Assembly (NCBI GenBank): GCA_037176885.1
Contig: JAWWNJ010000010.1
Span: forward strand, 1,798,001 to 1,862,000
DNA: 64,000 nucleotides
Reading direction: 5' to 3'
Source: Favolaschia claudopus
Taxonomy: Eukaryota > Basidiomycota > Agaricomycetes > Agaricales > Mycenaceae
A model generated the notes under the pieces. That model did not search any database. It was not told the origin of the DNA and saw nothing but the letters and a program-made list of their open reading frames with translations. This document shows positions 10,968-22,618 of this stretch, in pieces; the stretch's first letter is position 1, and each line of letters opens with the position of its first letter. The translations under genes and the position numbers were made by a program.

Positions 10968-13900
10968 ATGCCTGCTCCTCGCCCATCTGAGAGTGCAGAG
11001 GCAGCACGCGCGGCCGCTCAACAGGCAGAGTTCAATGAGAAGAAATGGGTCTGGGTTTTTGACGACAAGGACGGCTACCTCGCGGGCTGGGTGAATAAGG
11101 AAGACGGAGACTTTGGTGAGGTTGTTATGGCCGCCGGGGGCGAAGTATGTCGCGTCGTCCTGTTCAGTGTACCAGCGCTCACGGCCATGTCCAGTTTCGA
11201 ACAGTTCCCCTCAATGCTTTGTCTAAAATGAACCCCCCAAAGTTTGACCGAGTCGAGGATATAGCGGATCTAACATTCCTCAACGAAGCAAGTGTCGTCC
11301 ATAATCTTCGCCTGCGGTTTGGCTCAGGCGCTATCTATGTTCGTTATTGAGCTGTTGTCCGGAACTACGCTCAGATTCTCAATCGCAGACCTATTCCGGC
11401 CTATTCCTAGTCGCCATAAATCCATACCAAAGTCTACCATTATATTCCGATGCTATCATTCAACAGTACCGCGGCAAGCGACGGCACGAGAATCCTCCGC
11501 ATATCTTTGCTGTCGCGGAAAGGGCATGGGTTAATATGGGCGAAGAAAGGGAAAATCAGAGTATACTTATAACGTGTGTCTCGTCTCTCTAGATCTCACT
11601 GTTCTGGCGCTGATTCAAAATCTCTTTCCAGAGGTGAATCTGGTGCGGGCAAGACAGAAAGCACCAAGAAGGTCATCCAGTACCTTGCCGCTATCGCCAC
11701 TGATGTCCACCCATCGCATTCTCGATCGCCTACGATTGGATCTTCGACTGCTGCCGCTCTCCCTCGAAGCAGTTCTTTCCGCCGCGGCCACGTTATCTCT
11801 CCTTCAACCTCCAGCAGTAGTGGAAGTCAGCTTCTAACGGCCAGAGGCCGGCTAGGTCTCTTGGAGCGACAAATCCTCCAGGCTAACCCGATACTGGAGG
11901 CGTTCGGAAATGCGCAGACGCAACGAAACAACAACTCCAGTCGGTTTGGAAAATTCGTCCGCATCACTTTCGCGCCCGACGGTAGTATCGCTGGGGCGAA
12001 TATCGACTGGTATCTGCTGGAGAAGAGCCGAGTGGTTTTCAGGAGTGAGGCCGAGCGTAGCTTCCACGTATTCTACCAGTTGATGGCAGGCGGCGGAGTC
12101 TTGAAAGGTCAGTTTCATATTTTCAACTACACTCGGATATTGATCCACGCCTCAGAAAATCTCTTGCTCGGCGGGGGAGTAGAAGATTACGAATATCTGA
12201 ACAAGAGTAGACGCGAGGTAGATGGTGTAGACGATAACCAGGAATGGTCGGCCTTAAGGGTGAGTGAGCTGTTCGACCAGAAAACAAAGCTCAATATTAC
12301 CGAAAGGGTGCGCTCGATACCGTCGGTTTTACCACAGCCGAACAGTTTGATCTTTTCAGAATTGTCGCTGCTGTCCTGCATATCGGCAACATCGCTATTA
12401 CTTCCACTAGAGCGGACGATGCTGTCATGCCCGACCCGTCTCAGGCCGAACGAGTCTGTCATATTCTCGGCCTGCCCGTTGCGGAATTCACTCGAGCCGT
12501 TCTCCGTCCTCGCACCCTTGCCGGCAGGGAATGGGTCTCGCAGGCGCGTACACAAAAGCAGGCGCTCGAGGAGCTTGGCTCGCTTTGCAAGACGCTGTAC
12601 GAGAAGTCCTTCGGCGCAATCGTCGACCGAATCAATGTCGCGCTCGATCGCCCGTCATCGAAATCCACCTTCATTGGTGTGCTCGATATTGCTGGTTTCG
12701 AAATCTTCGATATCAACGGGTACGAGCAATTGCTCATCAACTATACGAACGAGAAGCTGCAGCAGTTTTTCAACCACCACATGTTCGTCTTGGAGCAGGA
12801 GGAGTACACGAGAGAGGGTATCAAGTGGGATTACGTGAATTTCGGATTGGACTTGCAGCCAACAATCGACTTGATTGAAGCGAGCGGAAATGTTATTGGC
12901 ATTTTGAGCTGCTTGGACGAGGAATGTATCATGCCGCGAGCGACTGACCTGACGTTCACCAACAAACTGCATGGCTTGTGGGCTGGAGGGCAGGATCAAG
13001 AGCATCCTCATCCGGGGCGGACCAAGTACGAGCCCACGCGCTTCGATCAGGGTTTCATCGTTCACCACTACGCGGCTCATGTCGAGTACCGGACCGACGG
13101 ATGGCTCGAAAAGAATAAAGACCCGTTGAACGACAATCTTACCCGCGTGTTGGCCGCATCGTCCGACCGATATGTCGCTTCGCTCTTCGCCGAGTATGCA
13201 GAGGCGACTTCGACGTCTTCCTCGCAGGGAAGTGGTGGTAGTGCGTTCCTCAACGCAGCCAAGAAACGCACAATGAAGAAGGGCGCGTTCCGCACGGTCG
13301 GCCAGCGACACAAGGAGCAGCTCTCCAGTCTCATGTCCCAGATCCAAGCGACACAACCGCATTTCGTTCGTTGCATCGTTCCGAACTCTAACAAGAAGCC
13401 CGGACGCATGGATATCCCGCTCGTATTGGATCAGCTTCGGTGTAATGGTGTGCTGGAGGGAATTCGTATTGCGCGGCGGGGATACCCTAACAGGCTTCCA
13501 TTCGTCGAATTTCGGCAGCGCTATGAGGTGCTTACACCGGGCATCATTCCTCGCGGGTACATGGACGGTCGCGAGGCATGTCGCCGTATGGTCAAGGCGC
13601 TGGAATTGGACGACGCTATATTCAAGATCGGCACGTCCAAGATTTTCTTCAGGTCGGGTGTATTGGCAGAGTTGGAGGAAAGGAGAGACGCCCTTTTGTT
13701 TGAGATCTTCTCGCGCCTGCAGGCCGTTGCGCGGATGTGGACAGCAAGGAGGCAGATGAAGAAGGTCTTGAACCGGGCTGTAGCCATCCGGACGATTCAG
13801 CGCAACGCTCGGGTGTACGGTGAGCTGAGGGAGTGGCCATGGTGGCAGCTTTATACGAAGGTATTTCATTTCAATTGGGTTTTGGATTTGCATTCATCGC

Positions 13901-16780
13901 TACCCGTAGGTCCGCCCTCTGTTGGCCGCGACTAGGAACGACGAGGAGCTCAGGAAGAAAGAGGCTGAACTGATGTTGATCAAGGAACGTGCCGAACGCG
14001 AAAAAGAGGAGCGCGAAGCGTTGGAGAGCTTGAAGATGTCGCTGGAGGCCGAGAAGCGCAAGGTCGAGGAAGAGTTGGAAGCGGAGCGTGTTCTCGCTTT
14101 AGACAAGGATGCTCTCCTTGAGCGAAGCAAGAAACGCGAGAGCGAACTTGAGGACGAGGTAGCTGCCTTGCAGGCCGACATTGACACGCTTGACTCTCAA
14201 TTGGACCGGGTGATGAAGCTCCAGAAAGACGCCGAAGAGAAACACGACAGTCTTCGGCAGATGTTTGATCAGGCCGCCGAGCATCTTGTTCGTTTGGAGA
14301 CCGAGCAGAAAGAATGGGCGGTCAGGGAGGAGGAACTGAACGCTCAATTGCTGCAAACCCAGGATGGATCGGACCACCTTCGCTCTAATCTTGAAGAGCT
14401 CCGTAAGGTCGGCGAGGACCTGAAGAACCTTGCGCTGCAGCGAGAGGAAGATCTCGCTCGAGCAAAGGAGCGGACAGACGTGGTCATCAAGGAGCTAACG
14501 GGAAAGCTTGAGGCGGAAAGCCAGAATACGTATGTTGTTACCATGCGACACATGTCTCGAAAATGCTGATCGTCTCTGAAGGCAAACTTTCAAACGCAAG
14601 GCGGAAGAGCTGGAGACGACCAGTCGACAGAATCAACAGCAGCTGGCGGAACTTGCTCGCTCTAAAACCGAGCACACTCAAGCGCTCCAGCAGAGGGAGG
14701 CGCAGATTGCGACTCTTTCCGAGAAAGTAGCCTCCATGAACAAACTCCACGGCGAATCGCTACAGGAGATTCTCGCTCTCCAGAATGACATCAATACTCT
14801 CGAGACTCAGCTCGATGCAGAAAGAGACGATCGAGAGAACGAAATTCAGACTCGCAACAAGCTTCAGGGCGAGTTGGACGAGCTGCGGAAAATCATGGAG
14901 GCGAAGACAAGTGAAGCCACGCGCCGTGATCAGGTCGAGAAAAACAAAGACCAAGAACTTGCTGATTTACGGCAGCAAACCCACAAGTTGCACGACGACC
15001 TTACGGAGGGCCGCCGCCAGTCGTTAGCTACACAGAAGCAACTGAAGTTGGAGCTAGACACGTCGGTCCGCGAGCATCTCTCCCTGCAAGAAAGTCACAA
15101 ATCGCTTTTGGAGCGCGAGCGCAGTCTTCAGGCGGACCTGTCCAAGGTTCAGGCATCTCTCAAAGACTTGGAGAGAAACAAACACACCGCGGAATCCGAG
15201 TTGCACTCTCTGCACGCACGCCTTGGTGACTCTGAGCGTGAGCTAGCAGAGGCCCGCAAGGCCAAGGAGGTAATCATTTACTCTTGATTCTATTTATCGG
15301 GGGAACTCACCAAATCGTATTGCAGACTCTGGAGCGCCAGTTGACGACGTTTCAAGGGAAGTACCACGAGATCGAAGACCTTATGCTCAAGATGGAGAGA
15401 GACAAGACCAACCACGACCGTCAACTTGAGGCCACGCAGAAGCAGCTTGAGACAGAAACAGCCAAACGCGCGCAGTTGGAAAAGACGATTGCAATGCACA
15501 AGGCTGAGGTTGTTCAGCTGACTGAAAGTGCTGCCCGTATGGATGCGGAGCTGAAACAAGCGCTATCGGAACTGGCGGCCAGGGAAGCGGACGCGAAGGC
15601 GATCCAGATTCAAAGGGTGCAGCATACGACCATCGTCGAGCACGTTCATGTTCTCGAGGAGGCCAAGCGGGTGACTGATCGACAACTCGCGGATGCACAA
15701 GCCGAACTGGCCAGTAATCAGGCGTATATTCGATCTCTAGAGAAGGCGAAGCAACGGCTGACTACCGAGGCGGAGGATTTGACGCGAGAGACGGAGCGGG
15801 AGCGACTTGAGCTGCGGACGAAGGAGAAGACAGTTCGGGCCCAGGAGGAGAAGATGAGCAAGGCGTTAGCCGATGCGGAGCGGGTGCGGAAGGACAAGGA
15901 TATGTCGGAACTGCAGACGCGGCGGTTGCAGATCGAGTTGGAAAGCTCACAACGGCAGGTCGAAGAGCTGACTAAACAGCTGCAGCAAATTAGAGGGGAC
16001 TCGGCCCAGCTTGACATGGACCTTCGCCGCCTTGCTGATGATACAGGGGAGGCACCGCTTTCGATGGCCCGGCGTAGGGCTCAGTTGGAGGGCCAGGTAA
16101 TGGAGGCAAGGTCCACCGCAAACCGCGCCTCAATGCCACGGTATAGCATCGATGGGAGTGATTGGAGGCGAGAGAAGGAACGAATGGAGAGCCGGATCGC
16201 TGAGCTTACAAAGGCGTACGAGGCATCCGCCGCTGCGCAAGCCGAGCAACGGTCGCAAATTGGCTCCCTGCATTCGCAAGTACGAGATTTGCGCGGGGTT
16301 CTAGACGACGCGGAGGCGGATAGAATGTTGCTCCAGAAAGCTCGTCGTGCGCTGCAAGCGGAACTGGAGACCATCAAGAATGACCCTGTGGACAATAAAC
16401 AGGTCCCGGGCGACCGCGACGTTCAGAAGCTGCAGCTGAAGCAGCTTGATATGGAGCGGATGTTAGAGGAGCAGGATTACCGCGCGTCGACATCTCTTGA
16501 CCGGATGAAGAAGGCAGAGGCGTTTGCGAACGAATGCCAGATTGAGCTTGGGAGGGTACGCGTCGACAATTCTGAGTTGGATCGGTTAAATGTGAGTTTT
16601 GTTGCGTTGATTCAGCTTTCGCTGACCAAAGAATGACAGGCAAATCTTGAGAAGCAAGTCAAGGAACTGCATGCCCGACTCGCTGACGTCGAAACGAAAC
16701 CGCTGAATTCTCCTCGAGCCGTGCGTCGAGAGAGCCGCATAGAAGAGTTGGCGAATCAACTGAACAAGGGGAGGAGGTAG
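10968..16780 (+). CDS. Class II (conventional) myosin heavy chain
   Basis: Actin motor of the cytokinetic ring and cortex. Ten exons: 10968-11144, 11195-11338, 11389-11573, 11632-12107, 12156-12259, 12307-13860, 13910-14529, 14582-15269, 15326-16591, 16640-16780. All introns are 50-58 bp and all junctions are in frame, giving about 1,784 residues. Visible parts: N-terminal SH3-like [19 protein letters not shown]-loop [10 protein letters not shown]; switch [11 protein letters not shown]; switch [11 protein letters not shown]; actin-binding [18 protein letters not shown] and [15 protein letters not shown]; converter [20 protein letters not shown]; then IQ-like neck segments. Loop 1 carries a long Ser/Pro-rich insert ([12 protein letters not shown] to GSQLLTARG). 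The rest, from about residue 880, is almost uninterrupted heptad coiled coil for dimerisation. The last residues NQLNKGRR precede a TAG at 16778. It converges with the WASP gene, 224 bp away. Confidence 0.93.
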
Positions 16781-17004
16781 GTAATTGGGACTGGTTCTCT
16801 ATACGAACGTTATGTCGTGCCATGACCGTTAAGTTATTGTGCAATTTGTATTGTAGCCACTGCATTCACATCTATATTCTTAATGACATTTTCTTTTTGT
16901 ATTGCAAACATCCGTTCATTCCAATGTTGATCAGTCAAATTCCTACATGCATTACAGTCCAGGTATAAATTAAGCATGTAAGAGTCCGGACGACGACTCT
17001 ACTC

Positions 17005-18456
17005 TTAATCCCAGTCCTCCTCGTCCTCTTCGTCGTCGCTGTCGCCCATGTTAGCGCGTTTCGCGATGAGCGCGTCGCGGAGCGCCGTGGTGAGATCGGC
17101 GCCGCCTCCACCAGCGGCAGGCGAGGTTGGCTCCTCGACGGCGGGCGAACGCGGGGCGGGGCCGTCCGTCTTGCGCAGGGAGTGGACGCCCTTGCCTTGG
17201 ATGGAGTCGAGGAGGGCGTTCCGCCCTGGCTGCGGTGGGGGGAGACCCGCGAGGACGGCGCCGCTGCCACTGCCGCCTGGACCTGGGGGTGGCGGGGGCG
17301 GAGGTGGAGGCGGAGGGCCGCCGCCGGCTGGGGGTGGAGGAGGGGGAGGCGGGGGGCGGGGGCGGAACGCCGTTGCTGACGGGGGGACGGGGAGGGGGCG
17401 GAGGTGCGGGAGGCGCGGCGCTGGTTGGTCGCGGAGGGGGAGCGGGGACAGCAGGGGATTTGCCAGCCGGGCGCATGGGCGGTGGGGGTGGGGGTGCTGG
17501 GGTTGCGGCCGGGGCCGGACGCATGGGGGGTGCGGGGGGCACTTGCGAGGCGCGACCGCCTCGCGGGGGAGGCGGTGGGGGCGGTGCAGCAGCGATAGAG
17601 GACGTACTGTCGGTTGGTGCGTGAGTGCGACGCGATGGAGGCGGCGGCGGCTTTGATTTCTTAGCCGTGGGTGCGGCCGCCTGCTGCTGCTGGTGCTTGC
17701 GCGCAAAGTCTTTGATGAACTCCATCTCCTGATCGATGACTTTCTTGTCGATGCCCGAGTTCTCTAGCTGACCGAGAAAAGCGGTCCATGATGGATCGAC
17801 GCCGGTGGAGGTGAAGCCTTGGTCCTCGTCGTAGCCCATATGGGCGACGTGCACGAAGGAACCAGAGGCGGGGCCTGAGATCATGGATTTGTCGATCTTG
17901 CCGCCTTTGCTGGCCTTCTTCTTCTTCTCGGACGCAGGTTTCGCTGTGAGAGTTATTAAGAGGGCGAAAAGCAGGGAGAAGAGACCGCGACGGACACTTT
18001 GCCTCTTTCTTCGTCGTGACCTTCTTCCAAAACGACTTGGCTTCTCGTTCGTCGGCAAAGACAAATCCAACCATGCATTCCTGGTTGAATTGAGAAGGTT
18101 ATAAGCGTGTTGTGCACGAGCTGTGCGCAGACAAGAAGACGAGACGCACATCTGCCGCGAACGAGTGGAAGAAGGCTCGGTCCGGAAAGTATTCGAGACC
18201 GTTGTAGAGTTCAAATTCCCAGATGACACCGCGAGTGCCGTCGAGGTCGACGAGACGGAAAGCATAGGTGTTCTTGGTGGTGTCCCGTACAATGGCTAGG
18301 GCACCCTGAAGGCCGGAATAAGACCATTGATTTGGATCGGGGTGTGCGTAGTAGATGCGAGCAAGAGCAGCAAAGAGAATTTTGTTGGAGGCGGCGGGGG
18401 ATAGCGGCCTTGACTTTGTTCTTCTCCTCTGTGTTGAGGGTGGATTGAGAGGGCAT
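17005..18456 (-). CDS. LAS17: WASP/Las17 actin-nucleation promoting factor, two apparent frameshifts
   Basis: Activates the Arp2/3 complex at endocytic actin patches. Exons (minus): 18456-18150, 18080-17996, 17943-17005. Domain order: WH1 (SNKILFAALARIYYAHPDPNQW, TYAFRLVDLDGTRGVIWEFEL, FFHSFAAD, then VGFVFADEREAKSFWKKV); basic KKKKASKGGK; a CRIB-like GSFVHVAHMGYDEDQGF; a long polyproline region; one WH2 (GRNALLDSIQGKGVHSLRK); and the acidic end DSDDEEDEEDWD typical of the Arp2/3-binding tail. The ATG at 18456 opens MPSQSTLNTEEKNKVKAAIP. One extra C in a CCCCC run just after this puts the WH1 domain in another frame. A second frame change is needed inside the polyproline region (about 17.34-17.40 kb). 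Both sit in C/G-rich tracts, so sequence error is more likely than a dead gene. A poorly supported intron could also bridge the second. Confidence 0.85.
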
Positions 18457-18831
18457 CGAGGGAGAGGACAACGAGTTGAGGCTGCGTTGGCTGCGCTCAC
18501 ACTTGGTGTCTCAGTTCGCGGTGTATGTTTCTGTTTGACTCGCAGCAATTGTGATTCAAATTTACAGACTACAAGAATGTGCATACACGTCTCAGAAACT
18601 CGGACCTCGCGCAAAGGTAAGAGTGAAAAGAAATACGAGCAGGCCAGTCAATCTAGCCCCCCTTTCCCCTCGCACCGCCCATTGTGTGTGGACGGAGTAG
18701 TGAATATAGAGGGCAGAGTGAAACAGAAAGAGAAGAAAAATGAAGAGAAGAGAAGAAATACACCGGATAATCATATCGTATTACTGTCGCACATACATGA
18801 AAGCGTACCCTACGTCGAACAGCAGTCGCGT

Positions 18832-19587
18832 CTAGGCACGGAGCTGATTGCGAAGGTTCTGCTCGAGAGGGCCTTTCGGCCGGATGAACTGGACGTAGGC
18901 ACCGTCCCTGGCAGCCAAAGTTAGAAAACGGATTAAGAAAGGGTAGAACGACAATACGCACTGAAGGACCTTCTTCTCCTCCTTGAGCTTGAGGTAGTCG
19001 CCCTTTGCGACGTTGGTGAAGCCCCACTTCTTGGACACGATGATCTTTTGGCGGCCGGGGAACTTGTAGCGAGCGCGGCGGAGGGCCTCCATGATTACGG
19101 GTGCGTTGGCCTCTTTGCAGCGAATGGAGAGGATGACCTGGCCGATGTTGACGCGGGCGACGGTGCCGTAGGGCTTGCCCCAGGCGCCACGCATGCCGGT
19201 TTGGAGACGATCGGCGCCGGCACAGGACAACATCTTGTTAATGCGGATGACATGGAAGGGGTGGACGCGGACACGCAGGTGGAACGAGTCCTTGCCCGAC
19301 GTCTTTGTCACATACTGCCCACTCTCAGCCGTTTGTTGAATGAGACAGTCGCGCGGCAACACACCTTGTTGGCACAAATGCGGGCGGCTTCTAGTGCTTC
19401 ACTGCTCAGCTGCTCGTATTCATCGGACACGAGATGGCAGCAGAAGGGGAATTCGTCGACAGAGGCACGCTTGCGGCCGAGGTCGAAAATACGGATCTTG
19501 GGGTCGGGTACACCACGGTTGTACCGGCTCTTCGGGTACGGCTTGTTTTTGCAGTAACGATAGCAGCGAGCGGGGACGGCGACCCAT
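18832..19587 (-). CDS. RPL10: 60S ribosomal protein L10 (uL16), one apparent frameshift near the start
   Basis: Essential protein of the 60S subunit, near the peptidyl-transferase centre. Exons (minus): 19587-19365, 19314-18962, 18907-18832, with introns of 50 and 54 bp. The protein follows RPL10 closely: [99 protein letters not shown] and [15 protein letters not shown], ending RNQLRA. The ATG at 19587 reads MGRRP, the universal RPL10 start. The next residues (ARCYRYCKN) are in another frame because CGTCCCCGCT has one C too many. In an essential gene this is best read as an assembly error. Upstream, a pyrimidine tract ending TTCAG suggests a 5'-UTR intron. Confidence 0.93.
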
Positions 19588-20823
19588 GGCAAATTATCTG
19601 AACAAAAAAGAAAGAAAAAAAGTCAGCACAAACGACATCCGATTTCATCTCGCCGCATCCAGCCCAATTCGCCTGTTTCCACCCAACAAATGCTTCCACA
19701 CCCTTCGGATGCGGCGTAGAGAGACAGAAAGACAGACTCACAGGTGGGGGATGATGGGGGGAGACGGAGAGAGGCTCTGTGACCGTTTTATGGTGGGTGA
19801 GTAAGCGGACAAAATGACGTGAGTAAGCAATTTGATGGCCTTTCTCCCCGCTCACTCAGCTTTCTTTTCGACTCATCTCTCTTCGGACGCGACAATCTTG
19901 TGCCCTACCGTCTTACTCACAGCCGGCTCTCAACACAGCAGTGTCTCACTACTTACGAATTCCAGATCTCAACAGCCATACATGCACGATCTCGAGATGG
20001 CTTCGGGTATTCCTCCCAAACTCAATTCAAAATTGACCCTCGTCTCAAGATCTCAAGCCCTACAGGGTTTTGCATATGTGATTTCAGTCGGGATTTCGTC
20101 CGACTGTGTTTGCACATGTATGTTTGAGCCAAATATGTGACTTTTGTCACGCTCCTCCTCCGTCTCTGCCCCGATGGTCTCAAGGCTTCGGAATTTATTC
20201 CTCTCAACTCTGCTCTCATAGTCACCTTGCCAATTATTATACTTAAATGAAGAACTCGTAACTCTCTTCCTGTTCTGCGCCCGCTAATTGTCCCTGGTCT
20301 CAACTTGTGTTAAGCTTCATTCTCTCGCTCCGCTGTAAGATTGGCTTGTACAACTCTCATCTAGCTATTCTGAAGTCTCCGACGTGAACTTGAACAACGG
20401 TCAGGGTCTCAGCTCATGTTTCTCGGCTCCTTCCGGTGCCCAACACCATGATCCTCTCTTTGGGGCTAGTTTGGCGCGGCGCCCGCCGCTTGCGCTTGCT
20501 GTTGACCGCTTTCTAACTGCGCAGATATATTGGTGTTCTTCAGAGAGCTCCTCAATATTTTTTAAATGAACCTGGGCTTCTGAACAGCAACCATATATTG
20601 GCCTCATATCTCAGTGGATAGCCGAGCGCAAATCCTGCACGAGACGAGGGATAGTTTTGATGCAGCCCAAGGTACTACGCGTTTTCTCCATGCTGCGCGC
20701 ACTCTTCCGCTGTTCCGGTCGTTGTTTTCGCTACTATTTTACATGGTATATTCATTCGGATGCGCGCGCACATCTTATAAGTCTGACTCGTTCACCTCAG
20801 TTCTTCCTCGTTTGTCCTTCAAA
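19588..20823. other. Intergenic, no gene recognised
   Basis: About 1.2 kb between the RPL10 start and the next plus-strand gene. It presumably holds the RPL10 promoter and 5' UTR (pyrimidine-rich stretches at 19.6-19.9 kb). ORFs of about 100 codons on both strands lack any recognisable domain or compositional support. Confidence 0.45.
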
Positions 20824-21661
20824 AATGCACCCCTACATCCATCCCTCTGTGCCCAGGTCACCTAGCAGCGGTAGTCCCGCTCCCCTTGGTCCCAGCAATG
20901 GTGCCAATGTCCAAATCCCGCCTCGCCCGGATTATGCCAATCTCAATCCTCGTCGCCCTTCGGAACACTGGCTCAATAGCCTGAATCCTGGATGGATTGG
21001 TGCGTCACATGTACTTTGCATATTTATATGTTTGCTCGCTATAACCTTGACATAGATGGCGCGTCCGAGCCACCTATCTTCTTCTTCAGTCAGGAAGAGA
21101 TAGCGATGACGATGCTCACTTGGAACCCCGGGCATCCCATGTTCAAGCCGGTTGTCTCAGCAGCACCTGTCCCTGCAGATAGTTCTGCTCTCGGGCAGCC
21201 TCCCGCATACATTGACACAACTGTCGCAGCTTCCGACGCACCTCAGGGTATGTTCTGCATTCATTCATCACACTTTTACGCTGACATTAATTCAATCTTT
21301 CATTGTCTGCTGTAGCTGGTGCTGCCCAGACAGGCTACCAGGTCTCCGTGGTTGTTCATTTCAGTGCCCCCGACTTGACCAACTTGACCAAAACCGGCAT
21401 TCGCTCAAAACCGTTGCTCAAGCAGATCAAAAACACCAAACTCGCCATCATCGACGTCATCCACATGGATCGCTGCGCGTTCATCAAAGCTATTCTTGCA
21501 GTTCATGAGTATGCTGATGATTATAGCCCTGGGGTCAATCGCGGTCCTCCATTCAAGATGTCTTGGACCGGTTCCAGGTACGTTTCGGCTTGTTAGCTGT
21601 TGATCTCTTCTAAAATCATTGGCAGTGGCGGCCGAGGTCACTCGGCAAAGCCCGTTCTTTA
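20824..21661 (+). pseudogene. Unknown Agaricomycete protein gene, truncated beside a foldback element
   Basis: Four exons can be read from ATG 20824: MHPYIHPSVPRSP to NPGWI; SEPPIFFFSQEEIAMTMLTW to ASDAPQ; then TGYQVSVVVHFSAPDL, KQIKNTKLAIIDVIHMDRC and KAILAVHEYADDYSPG to FKMSWTGS. Intron ends are visible at about 21000-21055, 21248-21315 and 21578-21624. The last exon reads GGRGHSAKPVL and then stops at TAG, within a few bases of where the 21.66-22.17 kb inverted repeat begins. I infer that the gene once continued and was cut by that element. The conserved block resembles uncharacterised basidiomycete proteins often found with transposons. No function is assigned. Confidence 0.5.
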
Positions 21662-22170
21662 GGAACGTTCTAAATTGAAAGAAAAACTTAAAATTTTGGC
21701 AATGAAATAAGTTGGCCCTAAAGTGTTACAAAAACGTTAAGTAAAGGCCCAACAAAAAGATTCAGACATACCTAAAGGGCTCCCAAAATGATTCGTTTTG
21801 GGAAGGATTTTGGTCGCACCGAAACAATAAGTTTCGGCAACAGTTTCGGCGGTGTTGCCGAAACTTATTGTTCTAGACGGCCCAAAAGGCGTTTTGGAAG
21901 CACCGAAATCAAAAGTTTCGGCAACACCGCCGAAACTGTTGCCGAAACTTATTGTTTCGGTGCGACCAAAATCCTTCCCAAAACGAATCATTTTGGGAGC
22001 CCTTTAGGTATGTCTGAATCTTTTTGTTTCGGACCTTCAGAAACTGTTGCCGAAACTTGATGTTTTGGGAACAGTTTTTGTTGGGCCTTTACTTACCATT
22101 TTTGTAACAGTTTTGGGTCTACTTAATTCAATGCCGAAACTTTAAGTTTTTCGTTTGATTTAGGACGGTC
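21655..22170. repeat. Long foldback (inverted-repeat) element, about 510 bp
   Basis: Two long arms meet near 21.90 kb. The left arm runs from about 21660 to 21890 and the right arm back from 22168. Many blocks match in inverted orientation: AAAGGCCCAACAAAAA, AGATTCAGACATACCTAAAG, GGCTCCCAAAATGATTCG and GGAAGGATTTTGGTCGCACC. The right arm has about 50 extra bp near 22020-22080. Outer ends are similar (GGAACGTTCTAAAT against GGACCGTCCTAAAT). GTTTCGGCAACA-type words repeat many times. No coding capacity; this is a non-autonomous foldback transposon, and it abuts the truncated gene at 20824-21661. Confidence 0.85.
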
Positions 22171-22232
22171 CGTGTACATGTTTATTTTGTGATGGCACAT
22201 GGTTTCAACAGCTGGCCCTCCTTGCACCCGCA

Positions 22233-22489
22233 GGACCGAGCAGGACTGAGCCGCGAAAATTCAAGTACACCCATAGACATGTATATAATGTGTATATCTT
22301 GCATTCAATCGGAGGATTTTGGCAGAAAATGACTATTGAAAAAACACCGTTGAAATCCGTTCAAGAGTTGACAAGTTTGAAGCCAAATTTGAAGATTAAG
22401 CTAATTCCTCCGATAGAATGAAGCATTTATTAGCGAAGAAAATATTGGCCTACTTGGTTCAATATTTGCGGCCCGGTCCTGCGCGGTCC
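22233..22489. mobile_element. MITE-like element with about 35-bp terminal inverted repeats
   Basis: The left end GGACCGAGCAGGACTGAGCC and the inverted right end GGACCGCGCAGGACCGGGCC match over about 35 bp, continuing into GCGAAAATTCAAGT / GCAAATATTGAACCAAGT. A second inner inverted pair (ATTCAATCGGAGGATTT / ATTCTATCGGAGGAATT) makes the 257-bp unit largely self-complementary. AT-rich interior, no ORF. Exact target duplication not established. Confidence 0.7.
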
Positions 22490-22618
22490 AACACCGTCTC
22501 GTGAGCACTGTCTGTAACAAATGATGGCGTGATGTCACACTCATTTCTGACGGGACCCAACGCGACTTGCTTCCTTCCTCCCCGTTTCGCATACATCTAG
22601 CGCCATATTCGGCCTCTA

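Noticed and set aside
12655..13893. 412-codon minus-strand ORF inside the myosin motor
   Set aside because: Shadow of the conserved myosin exon on the other strand.
17048..17656. Gly-rich plus-strand ORFs across the WASP polyproline region
   Set aside because: Antisense of proline codons; the minus strand carries WASP motifs.
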